Positions 24,671-32,604 of a stretch of 34,171 nt of DNA are shown here, in pieces; the stretch's first letter is position 1; each line of letters opens with the position of its first letter. The translations under genes were made by a program, and so were the position numbers. Under the pieces are notes generated by a model, which made no database searches, had not been told where the DNA came from, and worked only from the letters and a program-made list of their open reading frames with translations. Origin of the DNA: Cecembia lonarensis LW9 (GTDB taxonomy: Bacteria > Bacteroidota > Bacteroidia > Cytophagales > Cyclobacteriaceae); NCBI RefSeq assembly GCF_000298295.1, contig NZ_AMGM01000048.1, positions 1-34,171 on the forward strand. Direction: 5' to 3'.

Positions 24671-26038
24671 TTAAACCTTATCCGGTTCAGGGTGAACCCA
24701 TGGTTTCCTATAGGTTCTTCTTAATTTAGCCGTAGCTTCAGGGTCATTTACGATAATCATCTTTTGAGGATCGTAAACCAAGGGTCTGCCGTCAAGTTCC
24801 ATAGAAATATTTGCCAAGATGCAAGAAGCTGTTGAAATATGACCTTCTTCTATATCTGCAACAGGGAGTTTATTTTCCTTTATGGCGGCAATTAAATTCA
24901 ACATCTGTCTTCTTGTGGCGGGTGCTGCATTTAGTTCAATTCGGTCTTCTTTCAAGTCTTCCGGATATTCCTCTCTTTCATACAGGCAGTCATATAGGAT
25001 TTTATCACCTTTCCCATAAGGGAAGTATTCTGCTTTCAAGGTACTGCCTGCCAACATGCCATGTTCTCCAAAAATCTTAAAGGCCCAAGGATACTCCGGA
25101 TCAACAGGATTTCCCCAAGATCGATGTTGCCACACTACATTCATCTCATCGTATTCAAAGATTGCAGTTTGGGTGTCAGAAATATTGGATTTGCCCTCTT
25201 TTTGTACAAATATACCCCCTGAGGAGGTGATTTTTTTGGGCCAGCCCAAACCAAGGAGCCAGCGTACGGTGTCCAGCATGTGTACGCACATGTCTCCTGT
25301 TATTCCATTACCATATTCCATAAAGGTTCTCCACCACCTGATATGGGGAAGGCCATCATAAGGCCTTAAAGGAGCAGGCCCAGTCCACATGTCATAATCT
25401 AAAAAATCAGGCACAGGTTCCTCATCAGGATTGCCATTTGCCCTCATGTGGTAATAACAGCAAATCTCTACATGGGAAATTTTACCTAATTTCCCGCTTT
25501 CCAAAATTTCCTTTTTGGCATCTATCAAATGGGGGGTACTTCTCCTTTGCACACCTACCTGTACTTTTTTATTGTATTTTCTAGCAGCAGCCACGACAGC
25601 CTCCCCTTCGATAACATCCACCGAAATTGGCTTTTGCAAATAGACATGAGAACCCGCTTGGATGGCGGCAATCGCTTGGAGCGCATGCCAATGGTCTGGA
25701 GTTCCAATTACAGTGATGTCTAATTTGTGGTTTTTGAGCAACTCCCTGTAATCTTTATAAAGCGAAGGTGTTTTTCCACTTTTTGACCTTTGCGCAACTA
25801 AACTGCCAGCTTCATTGAGTAGGTTGGAATCCACATCACAAAGGGCTACTACATCACAATTGGCAATCTGCATGAGGCGGAAAAGATCACTTTTCCCATA
25901 CCACCCGGTGCCAATTAAGGCCACTTTTAGTGGCTCTTCATTGTGGATAGGGTGCATGCCCATAAGGCCCATACTTGCCAACGCAAGTGTGGCAGCACTA
26001 CTGCTTTTGAGAAAATCTCGACGGTTTAGACGATTCAT
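24671..26038 (-). CDS. TAT-exported Gfo/Idh/MocA-family oxidoreductase
   Basis: A 455-residue NAD(P)-dependent oxidoreductase. The N-terminus MNRLNRRDFLKSSSAATLALASMG is a twin-arginine signal (RR at residues 6-7), so the folded protein is likely moved to the periplasm. The nucleotide-binding motif GTGWYG is at 43-48. The family Lys-Pro motif is LQKPISVD (about 132-139), and GDMCVHMLDTVRWLLG carries the conserved Asp/His of the catalytic region. Members oxidise or reduce sugars and inositols, and several exported Bacteroidota members are linked to 3-keto-sugar metabolism. It is probably monocistronic: the gap to the next upstream gene is 229 bases, AT-rich with no clear promoter that I can place. 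Substrate is unknown. Confidence 0.9.
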   Translation of the reverse strand: MNRLNRRDFLKSSSAATLALASMGLMGMHPIHNEEPLKVALIGTGWYGKSDLFRLMQIANCDVVALCDVDSNLLNEAGSLVAQRSKSGKTPSLYKDYRELLKNHKLDITVIGTPDHWHALQAIAAIQAGSHVYLQKPISVDVIEGEAVVAAARKYNKKVQVGVQRRSTPHLIDAKKEILESGKLGKISHVEICCYYHMRANGNPDEEPVPDFLDYDMWTGPAPLRPYDGLPHIRWWRTFMEYGNGITGDMCVHMLDTVRWLLGLGWPKKITSSGGIFVQKEGKSNISDTQTAIFEYDEMNVVWQHRSWGNPVDPEYPWAFKIFGEHGMLAGSTLKAEYFPYGKGDKILYDCLYEREEYPEDLKEDRIELNAAPATRRQMLNLIAAIKENKLPVADIEEGHISTASCILANISMELDGRPLVYDPQKMIIVNDPEATAKLRRTYRKPWVHPEPDKV

Positions 26039-26267
26039 AGGTCTTTGGGTTAATAGGTTTTGAACATTTATTTCAACAATTTACAAAAAGGTCAAAACCA
26101 AACCAATGCCTTTTGATGAATGGCAGAATAAAAAGAAAAACAAGACGCTTAAATTTTAAAAATGGGGATTGTCAACCGCCCTCAAGCCAATATAAATACC
26201 TAATCACTCTCCTTGTTGCAGCAAATAAGAAAGGAAAAAAAATTTTGTGCCACTAAAGAAGAAAAAG

Positions 26268-27338
26268 TTAGAGACTTACCTCCAATTTTTCTCCCAATAG
26301 ATTTAAATCTTCCACTACGGGACCTAACAAAGGTATTCCCTCTTTTCTTCTAAGAGCCTCCAATTCCCTTTCCGGGTCTCCCGGGATAATTACTTTCTCA
26401 TGGCCAGGTGTTGTGGCAGCATTTCTGAATCTGGAAATCCAATTGTCCATGTGCGTTTTAAATTCTTTTGCAGGCCTAAAAGCATCTACCCGCATGGCAC
26501 CAAAAAAATGGCCGATCCCTTCTCCTACAGGATTGGGATCTGGCTCCAAAAAAGCCACAAATGGCGGTACCCAAGGACCATAATTCGCTCCGGAAAGAAC
26601 TGCTGATAAAATATCTACAATCGAGCCTAATGCATAACCTTTGTGAGAACCATGTTCGCGATCACCACCCAAAGGAAGTAGGGCTCCACCTTTTTTAACG
26701 CCATTTGAATCCATGGTGGGATGTCCTTCTTTATCTTGCACCCAACCTAAAGGAGCATCTAAGTTTTTTCTTTGTAGGATTTCCAATTTGCCATTGGCAG
26801 CAGTAGTAGTAGCCATATCGGCTACAAATGGAGGCTGTTTGTCTGCAGGAATGGCAACAGAAATGGGATTGGTTCCCAACAAACGCTCTTTAGAAAAAGT
26901 AGGGCTCACCAATGGGCTGGCATTGGTCAAGGAAATTCCGATCATGTCATGGTCCAAGGCCATCATGGCGTGGTATCCTGCAATCCCGTAATGGTTAGAA
27001 TTTTTCACAGCAACCCAGCCCGTACCTACATTTTTGGCTTTTTCTATGGCTACCTGCATGGCATAAGGGGCTACCACAAGACCAAGTCCACTATCTCCGT
27101 CTACTACGGCTGTGCTTGGAGTCTCGTGTACCACCCTAACCTGGGGTTTGCTATTGATCCTTCCCTTTTCCCAAAGTCGGACATAGCCTGAAAGTCTAGC
27201 AACACCGTGGGAATCCACCCCCCTTAAGTCTGCAGCAAGAAGCACATCAGCGGCCAGTTTAGCTTCTTTTTCTGTACAGCCAATTTTCAAAAGGATAGAC
27301 TTTGTGAATTCGAATAACTGGGAATAAGAGAAAATCAT
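26268..27338 (-). CDS. Ldh-family malate/lactate/ureidoglycolate dehydrogenase
   Basis: A 356-residue NAD(P)-dependent dehydrogenase of the Ldh_2 family (type II malate/L-lactate dehydrogenases, also ureidoglycolate and 2,3-diketogulonate reductases). I chose the start at 27338 (MIFSYSQLFEFTKSILLKIG), 22 bases after the Ppx stop; the frame is open into ppx but that part resembles no family member. Landmarks are LRGVDSHGVARLSGYV with the catalytic His44, NSNHYGIAGYHAM, LLGTNPISVAIP and DREHGSHKGYALGSIVDILSAVLSG. Substrate cannot be chosen from sequence. The close spacing suggests co-transcription with the exopolyphosphatase gene, a pairing without an obvious metabolic reason. Confidence 0.92.
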   Translation of the reverse strand: MIFSYSQLFEFTKSILLKIGCTEKEAKLAADVLLAADLRGVDSHGVARLSGYVRLWEKGRINSKPQVRVVHETPSTAVVDGDSGLGLVVAPYAMQVAIEKAKNVGTGWVAVKNSNHYGIAGYHAMMALDHDMIGISLTNASPLVSPTFSKERLLGTNPISVAIPADKQPPFVADMATTTAANGKLEILQRKNLDAPLGWVQDKEGHPTMDSNGVKKGGALLPLGGDREHGSHKGYALGSIVDILSAVLSGANYGPWVPPFVAFLEPDPNPVGEGIGHFFGAMRVDAFRPAKEFKTHMDNWISRFRNAATTPGHEKVIIPGDPERELEALRRKEGIPLLGPVVEDLNLLGEKLEVSL

Positions 27339-27360
27339 GGGGTTATAATCAAATTGTTTC

Positions 27361-28317
27361 TTACCTGCTAAATACCGAGTGGAGGGAATCCTTGCCCATG
27401 AGCTTGGCAATAGCACCTTCCTTAAGCGCAAAGTTGGAACAAATTAAGGTGTCTACAGGCAATAGCGTTAAAATATATTTTATCAAACAAGAGGCAACTA
27501 CAATCATATCTACCCGCATGGGAATCATTCCCGGGATTTTTAACCGTTCTTCTTTGGTGAGGGTAAGCAACTTACCGGCAATCTTTTCAAATTCCGTTTT
27601 TGGTAATTCAAATACTTGCTGATTTCTCCCTTTTTTTTCGTGAAGAGCAGCAAAATAAATATCTGTTAAAGTGTCAAAGGTTCCTGAGGCTCCAACCAAT
27701 CCAGCAGGGCGATAGTCTTCTATAGCATGCTTTAAAGGCTCCAGTTTCTCAGTGAGATAAGCGGTAAGTTTATCGACTTCATCTTGCAGGATAGGGTCAT
27801 GTCCGTGGAACAGGTCCAGCATCCTTTGTCCGCCTATTTCAAAGCTTTGTTTCCATAATACCTGCTGTTGGTTACCGATGATAAATTCCACTGAACCACC
27901 ACCTATATCCATCATGAGGTAGGTTTCACCATTCAGTGAACCACTGAGTCTGATCCCTTCATAAATCATTTGGGCTTCCTCTTCTCCATCAATCACATTG
28001 ACATAGATCTGAAACTTTTCTTTGATTTCTTCCACAAAATTGACCCCATTATCGGCATTTCTGACCGCACTGGTTGCAAATGCAAAAATATTTGCAATAC
28101 CTTCACCATCAATGAGGTGCTTAAAGTGCTTCAACGTATGAAGAGCCCTTTTCTTTGCATCAGGATGGATGAAATTCTGGTTGATGCCTCCTTGGCCGAT
28201 TTTAACCGGTACTTTTTCTTTGTAAAGGGTTTCAAAACGGTTTCCATACAACTCAACCAACACCAAATGAAAGGTGTTGGTACCCATGTCAATGATTGCT
28301 GCCTTGGTTGGAATCAT
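27361..28317 (-). CDS. Ppx/GppA-family phosphatase (exopolyphosphatase-like)
   Basis: A 318-residue enzyme of the Ppx/GppA family within the actin-like ATPase fold. It begins MIPTKAAIIDMGTNTFHLVLVEL (phosphate 1 loop). The second glycine-rich loop is LMMDIGGGSVEFIIG (about 142-156), and ATSAVRNADNG is the other conserved block. These enzymes remove terminal phosphate from polyphosphate or from pppGpp. At about 318 residues it has only the two catalytic domains and lacks the C-terminal HD-type domain of E. coli Ppx, as is usual for Bacteroidota; which substrate it uses is not decidable. It is upstream of the Ldh gene on the minus strand and divergent from the carboxylase gene, with 167 bases between. 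Confidence 0.92.
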   Translation of the reverse strand: MIPTKAAIIDMGTNTFHLVLVELYGNRFETLYKEKVPVKIGQGGINQNFIHPDAKKRALHTLKHFKHLIDGEGIANIFAFATSAVRNADNGVNFVEEIKEKFQIYVNVIDGEEEAQMIYEGIRLSGSLNGETYLMMDIGGGSVEFIIGNQQQVLWKQSFEIGGQRMLDLFHGHDPILQDEVDKLTAYLTEKLEPLKHAIEDYRPAGLVGASGTFDTLTDIYFAALHEKKGRNQQVFELPKTEFEKIAGKLLTLTKEERLKIPGMIPMRVDMIVVASCLIKYILTLLPVDTLICSNFALKEGAIAKLMGKDSLHSVFSR

Positions 28318-28450
28318 GTCAGCTTATTTTTTGGTTGTGCGAATATAGAAAGTTTATTCAAAATGCATTGGAAATCACTTTTTAATCTCAGTAGATTGAA
28401 AATACTTTGATTCTAGTGGTAATTTATTTTTACCCTTATTTGCCCCTCCT

Positions 28451-28458
28451 TATATTTG
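28451..28458 (+). promoter_or_regulatory. Probable -7 element of the acyl-CoA carboxylase gene
   Basis: TATATTTG matches TAnnTTTG. Transcription would start near 28464, leaving about 20 bases before the ATG at 28485, which supports that start. I could not find a convincing -33 TTG at the usual distance. Confidence 0.5.
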
Positions 28459-28484
28459 GGACAAACCAAAATGACTTTAGAGCT

Positions 28485-30068
28485 ATGGATAGCAATATCA
28501 AAGGTGTATATACCCTTCCTTCTAACAAGGATAAAATTGAGCTTTTGCAAAAAAAGAATGAAGAAGCACTACTGGGAGGTGGCCAAAAGCGAATAGCGGC
28601 TCAGCATAAGAAAGGAAAGTTGACCGCAAGGGAGAGGATTCACTTGTTATTGGATGAAGGCACATTTCAGGAAATTGACAAATTTGTAATGCATCGGGCC
28701 AAGGACTTTGGTTTGGATAAAGAGCATTATTTAGGAGATGGTGTGGTGACCGGATATGGAGAAATCAGTGGCCGATTGGTCTATGTCTATTCCCAAGATT
28801 TCACCGTTTTTGGAGGATCTCTTTCAGAAACCCATGCAGAGAAAATCTGTAAAATCATGGATATGGCCATGAAAAACGGTGCGCCTGTGATCGGGTTGAA
28901 TGATTCAGGGGGTGCAAGGATTCAGGAAGGAGTGGTTTCTCTGGGCGGATATGCCGATATTTTTTACAGAAATACGCTAGCTTCCGGCGTGGTGCCACAG
29001 ATTTCAGCCATCATGGGGCCTTGCGCAGGTGGGGCTGTGTACTCTCCGGCTATCACCGACTTTATTTTGATGGTAGAGAATACTTCCTACATGTTTGTGA
29101 CAGGACCGAATGTGGTCAAGACCGTGACCCAGGAAAATGTCACTGCAGAGGAATTGGGGGGAGCCAGTACCCACAGCACCAAGAGTGGGGTGACCCATTT
29201 TGCCTGTGCCAATGAACTGGATTGTATCAACCACATCAAACAACTGCTGAGCTATATCCCGCAGAATTGCGAGGATGAGGCCCCGGTCTATGAATACGAG
29301 ATTACGGAGGATGAGTCAAGACCACAATTGGATACTATTGTGCCAGACAACCCGAATCACCCATATGACATCAGGGAGGTTGTTGAAGGTATTGTAGATG
29401 AGGACTCATTTATGGAAGTACATAAGAATTATGCAGACAATATTGTCGTGGGATTTGCCAGGTTGGCAGGGAGAAGTATAGGGATTGTGGGTAACCAACC
29501 TCAGTCCATGGCCGGTGTTTTGGATAATGATGCTTCTATCAAAGCAGCCCGTTTTGTACGGTTTTGTGATTCCTTCAATGTGCCCTTGTTGGTTTTGGTG
29601 GATGTTCCTGGTTTCTTGCCCGGTACAGATCAGGAATGGAACGGGATTATTGTCAATGGGGCTAAATTGCTTTATGCTTTTTCAGAAGCTACTGTGCCAA
29701 GGGTGACTGTTATTACTCGTAAAGCTTATGGCGGTGCTTATGATGTAATGAATTCTAAGCATATAGGAGCAGACCTGAATTTTGCCTGGCCTACTGCTGA
29801 AATTGCGGTGATGGGTGCCAAAGGAGCAGCTGAAATCATATTCAAGCGGGAAATCGCAGAAGCTGAAAACCCAGAGGAAAAATTGCAGGAAAAAATAGAT
29901 GAATACACTTCTAAATTTGCCAATCCATATCGTGCAGCCCATAGGGGATTTGTGGATGAGGTAATCATGCCTTCCGAAACCAGGGAAAAATTAATCAGGG
30001 CCTATAAAATGCTTGAAAACAAGGTGGATAAGCTGCCTAGGAAGAAGCACGGGAATATCCCTCTCTAA
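28485..30068 (+). CDS. Acyl-CoA carboxylase, carboxyltransferase (beta) subunit
   Basis: A 527-residue biotin-dependent carboxyltransferase, most like the beta subunit of propionyl-CoA carboxylase (PccB) or the methylmalonyl-CoA decarboxylase alpha type. It moves CO2 from biotin to an acyl-CoA. I chose the start at 28485 ([21 protein letters not shown]), which fits the family start and the -7 element. The N-terminal half carries [21 protein letters not shown] and [18 protein letters not shown]. The C-terminal half carries the oxyanion-hole and biotin region [15 protein letters not shown] and [21 protein letters not shown]; the Asp after GGAY fits propionyl-CoA carboxylases. No biotin carboxylase or biotin carrier gene is in the window, so its partners must be elsewhere. 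Confidence 0.94.
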   Translation: MDSNIKGVYTLPSNKDKIELLQKKNEEALLGGGQKRIAAQHKKGKLTARERIHLLLDEGTFQEIDKFVMHRAKDFGLDKEHYLGDGVVTGYGEISGRLVYVYSQDFTVFGGSLSETHAEKICKIMDMAMKNGAPVIGLNDSGGARIQEGVVSLGGYADIFYRNTLASGVVPQISAIMGPCAGGAVYSPAITDFILMVENTSYMFVTGPNVVKTVTQENVTAEELGGASTHSTKSGVTHFACANELDCINHIKQLLSYIPQNCEDEAPVYEYEITEDESRPQLDTIVPDNPNHPYDIREVVEGIVDEDSFMEVHKNYADNIVVGFARLAGRSIGIVGNQPQSMAGVLDNDASIKAARFVRFCDSFNVPLLVLVDVPGFLPGTDQEWNGIIVNGAKLLYAFSEATVPRVTVITRKAYGGAYDVMNSKHIGADLNFAWPTAEIAVMGAKGAAEIIFKREIAEAENPEEKLQEKIDEYTSKFANPYRAAHRGFVDEVIMPSETREKLIRAYKMLENKVDKLPRKKHGNIPL

Positions 30069-30219
30069 GTAATTATTTAATAAATAATCAGTTGATTGAG
30101 TTGTGGCTTGGATTATTGATTAATTACACGATTAAGCTGGTAACTGGTGTTTGTTATTTTAAGCACCCTAAAACCAATCGCCAATCCCTGAATTACTTAG
30201 TATTCAGTCACTCAATCAA
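30065..30219. repeat. Interleaved inverted repeats in the carboxylase-peptidase gap
   Basis: CTAAGTAATT (30065-30074) is the exact complement of 30191-30200, and TTGATTGAGT (30092-30101) is the exact complement of 30210-30219. The two pairs cross rather than nest. The gap 30069-30263 is very AT-rich, with repeated GATTA/TAATC and CAAxC words, and has no obvious promoter, terminator or gene. It may be a degenerate copy of a repeated intergenic element. Confidence 0.5.
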
Positions 30220-30263
30220 GCAATTAACCAAATCAACCAATAAATACAAACCAATTCCTAAAT

Positions 30264-31331
30264 ATGTGCAGCTCTCAGACTTTCCTTTATAAATACCTCA
30301 ACAATGCCTCTCCAACCGGATTTGAAGCATCTGGCCAGCAGATTTGGCTAGATTACGTGAAGCCTTTTGTTGATACTTACTTTACCGACCACTATGGTAC
30401 TGCTGTGGGAGTGATCAATCCCGAGCATTCTTATAAAGTGGTGATTGAAGCACATGCTGACGAGATTTCCTGGTTTGTCAATTATATCACGCCAGAGGGT
30501 TATATTTATGTGAGAAGAAATGGTGGTTCGGATCATATGATTGCGCCATCCATGCGGGTAAATATCCATACCGATAAGGGGATTGTTCCTGGAGTATTCG
30601 GTTGGCCAGCCATTCATGTAAGGAAAGAAGGTAAGGAAGATGCACCTACTTTGGATAATATTTTCATAGATGTGGGTGCTCGGTCAAACGATGAAGTGTT
30701 GGAAATGGGTATACATGTTGGTTGTGTGATTACCTTCAAAGATGAATTACAGGAATTAAATGGCAAGTTCTTGTCAGGAAGGGCGCTGGATAACAGGATT
30801 GGGGGTTTTATGATTGCCGAGGTATTGAAAAAAATCAAGGAATCTGGTATAAACCTCCCTTTTGGTCTTTATGTGGTCAATGCGGTACAGGAAGAAATTG
30901 GATTAAGGGGTGCTGAGATGATTGCTGCCCGGATCAAGCCTAATGTGGCCATCATTACCGATGTCTGCCATGATACCACTGCTCCCATGTATAGTAAAAT
31001 CAGTTCTGGCGACCAAGCTGCAGGGAAAGGTCCAGTACTTACTTATGGTGCTGCCGTGCATAAAAAACTGTTAGATTCGATTATTGCTACGGCAAAGAAA
31101 AATGATATTCCTTTCCAAAGGGCAGCAGCTTCCAGAAGCACGGGAACGGATACCGATGCTTTTGCTTATTCCAATGAAGGCGTGCCTTCCGCTTTGATCT
31201 CCCTGCCATTGAAGTACATGCATACCACAGTGGAGACTGCTAGCAAAGAGGATATTGAAAACGTTATTGCATTAATGTATCATTTCTTGGTGGAATTTGA
31301 TCCGGGTTTTGATTTTAGATACGTAGTGTAA
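30264..31331 (+). CDS. M42-family metallo-aminopeptidase
   Basis: A 355-residue cytoplasmic aminopeptidase of family M42 (PepA/TET/FrvX-like), which cuts N-terminal residues from peptides and often forms dodecamers. The metal and catalytic residues are visible: EAHADEI (His64, Asp66), SGRALDNRIGG (bridging Asp176), VQEEIGLRGAEM (Glu210/Glu211), TDVCHDTT (Asp233) and YMHTTVE (His320). Length is normal. The N-terminus MCSSQTFLYKYLNNASPTGFE fits the usual LxxLxxxxSPSG(Y/F)E start of the family. It is separated from the carboxylase gene by 195 bases of repeat-like DNA and is followed by a 307-base gap, so it is probably a single-gene unit. I could not place its promoter. Confidence 0.94.
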   Translation: MCSSQTFLYKYLNNASPTGFEASGQQIWLDYVKPFVDTYFTDHYGTAVGVINPEHSYKVVIEAHADEISWFVNYITPEGYIYVRRNGGSDHMIAPSMRVNIHTDKGIVPGVFGWPAIHVRKEGKEDAPTLDNIFIDVGARSNDEVLEMGIHVGCVITFKDELQELNGKFLSGRALDNRIGGFMIAEVLKKIKESGINLPFGLYVVNAVQEEIGLRGAEMIAARIKPNVAIITDVCHDTTAPMYSKISSGDQAAGKGPVLTYGAAVHKKLLDSIIATAKKNDIPFQRAAASRSTGTDTDAFAYSNEGVPSALISLPLKYMHTTVETASKEDIENVIALMYHFLVEFDPGFDFRYVV

Positions 31332-31332
31332 G

Positions 31333-31360
31333 AGACTAGAAGCGAGAAGCGAGAGGGTTA
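31333..31360 (+). repeat. 7-nt-period repeat, unit AAGCGAG
   Basis: The unit AAGCGAG occurs twice in tandem (31340-31353), preceded by the variant AGACTAG (31333-31339) and followed by a more degenerate copy. It begins directly after the M42 peptidase stop and is purine-rich on the plus strand. Confidence 0.65.
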
Positions 31361-31393
31361 GACTTGATTTGTCGAATGACTTGATATTGTTGT

Positions 31394-31428
31394 ATAGAAA
31401 CAAGAAGCAAGAGTCAAGAAACAAGATA
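31394..31428 (+). repeat. 7-nt-period repeat, consensus CAAGANN
   Basis: Four units of consensus CAAGANN start at 31401, 31408, 31415 and 31422, preceded by a related unit ATAGAAA at 31394. The first five bases are constant, while the last two vary (AG, GT, AA, TA). Purine-rich on the plus strand. Confidence 0.7.
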
Positions 31429-31603
31429 GATTATCGAACGCTCGTCGATTTTTCGATAAAGAGGCGAGACATTGGAATAATACGCAAATCGCAAGACAGA
31501 TGGCTGATACAGTTTTTTGGGTTTTTGTTTTGACAGATACAGTTCAGAACAATGACAACCCGACAACCAAGACAACTAATCACCTATTAAAAATCAACCA
31601 ATT

Positions 31604-31631
31604 CTTAATTCCTCATTCTTCATTCTCCATT
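31604..31631 (+). repeat. 7-nt-period repeat, consensus CYTCATT
   Basis: Four units (CTTAATT at 31604, CCTCATT at 31611, CTTCATT at 31618, CTCCATT at 31625) keep a constant ATT at the end of each 7-base step. Pyrimidine-rich on the plus strand; it ends eight bases before the start codon at 31639, so it would be in the leader or promoter of that gene. Confidence 0.7.
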
Positions 31632-31638
31632 AAAAAAA

Positions 31639-32409
31639 ATGCCCCTCTTTACAGACCAAATGAACCGTACAGTCGACATCCCTGAGAAGCCTCAGCGGAT
31701 TATTTCTTTGGTACCATCGCAGACGGAGTTGTTGGTTGATCTGGATTTGGAGGATAGGCTGGTTGGGCTGACCAAGTTTTGTGTGCACCACAAAGGGCTC
31801 AAAAAGCAAAAGACCATTATCGGTGGAACCAAAAACTTCCATTTCGATAAGATAGCTGCCCTTCAACCTGATTTGATTATTGGCAACAAAGAGGAAAACT
31901 ATCAGGAAGGAATAGAGCTTTTGGCAGATAAATATCCGGTTTGGATGAGCGATATCTACACCTTGGAGGATGCTTTGGAGATGATGAAGGGAGTAGGGGC
32001 GATTACAGGAACTGCTGCTCAAGCAAAAAGATTGATTCATGAAATTAAGCAAGATATGGCCTCCCTTACTCAGGGAGCTAGGGGTACAACGGTGTATCTG
32101 ATCTGGAAAGATCCACTGATGGCAGTTGGGCCACAAACATTTATCCACGATATGTTGGGCAGAGCGGGTTTTACCAACTTGGTCCAAGAGTCTCGTTACC
32201 CTGAACTTTCCATGGAGGATTTAAAAAACCTTTCCCCTGATTTTCTCCTGCTCAGTTCCGAACCTTTTCCCTTCAAACAAAAACACATTGATGAATTTGC
32301 TGCTCAATTACCGAAAACACATATTCAGTTGGTAGATGGGGAACTGTTTTCCTGGTATGGCAGTAGGCTGAGGTATTTTAGGGAGTATGTGGAAGGCTTG
32401 ATTAGCTGA
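31639..32409 (+). CDS. Helical-backbone metal receptor / BtuF-like protein lacking a signal peptide
   Basis: A 256-residue protein of the TroA/BtuF-like helical-backbone receptor superfamily, normally the binding protein of cobalamin, heme or siderophore ABC importers. It begins PLFTDQMNRTVDIPEKPQRIISLVPSQTELLVDLDLEDRLVGLTKFC, the family's first strand block, then FDKIAALQPDLIIGNKEEN and DMLGRAGFTNLVQESRYPELSMEDLKNLSPDFLLLSSEPF. There is no signal peptide or lipobox, and the in-frame stop at 31606-31608 leaves only ten codons upstream, none forming one. So the protein appears cytoplasmic. No permease or ATPase gene is adjacent. Similar signal-less members are known in Bacteroidota, but their job is unclear; metal or corrinoid binding is inference. 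Confidence 0.88.
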   Translation: MPLFTDQMNRTVDIPEKPQRIISLVPSQTELLVDLDLEDRLVGLTKFCVHHKGLKKQKTIIGGTKNFHFDKIAALQPDLIIGNKEENYQEGIELLADKYPVWMSDIYTLEDALEMMKGVGAITGTAAQAKRLIHEIKQDMASLTQGARGTTVYLIWKDPLMAVGPQTFIHDMLGRAGFTNLVQESRYPELSMEDLKNLSPDFLLLSSEPFPFKQKHIDEFAAQLPKTHIQLVDGELFSWYGSRLRYFREYVEGLIS

Positions 32410-32467
32410 ATCGCAGGAAATCTATTTTATTGTAAATTAGGAGGTTTGCCACTTTTGAAAAATGCCG

Positions 32468-32511
32468 TTTGTAAAAAAATAAAGCATTGAATCAGACTTT
32501 TGTAAAAAAAT
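32468..32511 (+). repeat. 13-bp direct repeat upstream of the DUF1080 pair
   Basis: TTTGTAAAAAAAT occurs at 32468-32480 and again at 32499-32511, 31 bases apart (about three helical turns). It lies in the 195-base gap before the first DUF1080 gene, where I find no clear TAnnTTTG element. It could be a pair of protein-binding sites, or chance in an AT-rich gap. Confidence 0.5.
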
Positions 32512-32604
32512 TAATTAATTTTTCAACCTAATAACAATCATCCATGTCCAATTGACGTGAATCCACAAATTCATAAATTGGGACCCGGTAAACATGAAAT
32601 TGAT

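Larger units (their letters stand above)
31332..31638. other. 307-base gap with several repeat clusters
   Basis: This is the only gap longer than 300 bases. It holds three separate clusters of 7-nt-period repeats (31333-31360, 31394-31428, 31604-31631). It also has a direct repeat GACTTGAT at 31361-31368 and 31378-31385, and a perfect 8-bp inverted repeat TTATCGAA/TTCGATAA at 31431-31438 and 31452-31459. I see no gene, terminator with T-run, or clear promoter. The open frame at 31500-31685 has no gene-like features and overlaps the next gene. Confidence 0.6.

Noticed and set aside
30092-30292. Open frame in the gap before the M42 peptidase
   Set aside because: Low-complexity AT-rich content from the repeat-like gap; it overlaps the well-supported peptidase start and resembles no family.
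31500-31685. Open frame upstream of the metal-receptor-like gene
   Set aside because: Its sequence is driven by the repeat DNA (7-nt-period tract), it overlaps the next gene in another frame, and it shows no domain or signal.
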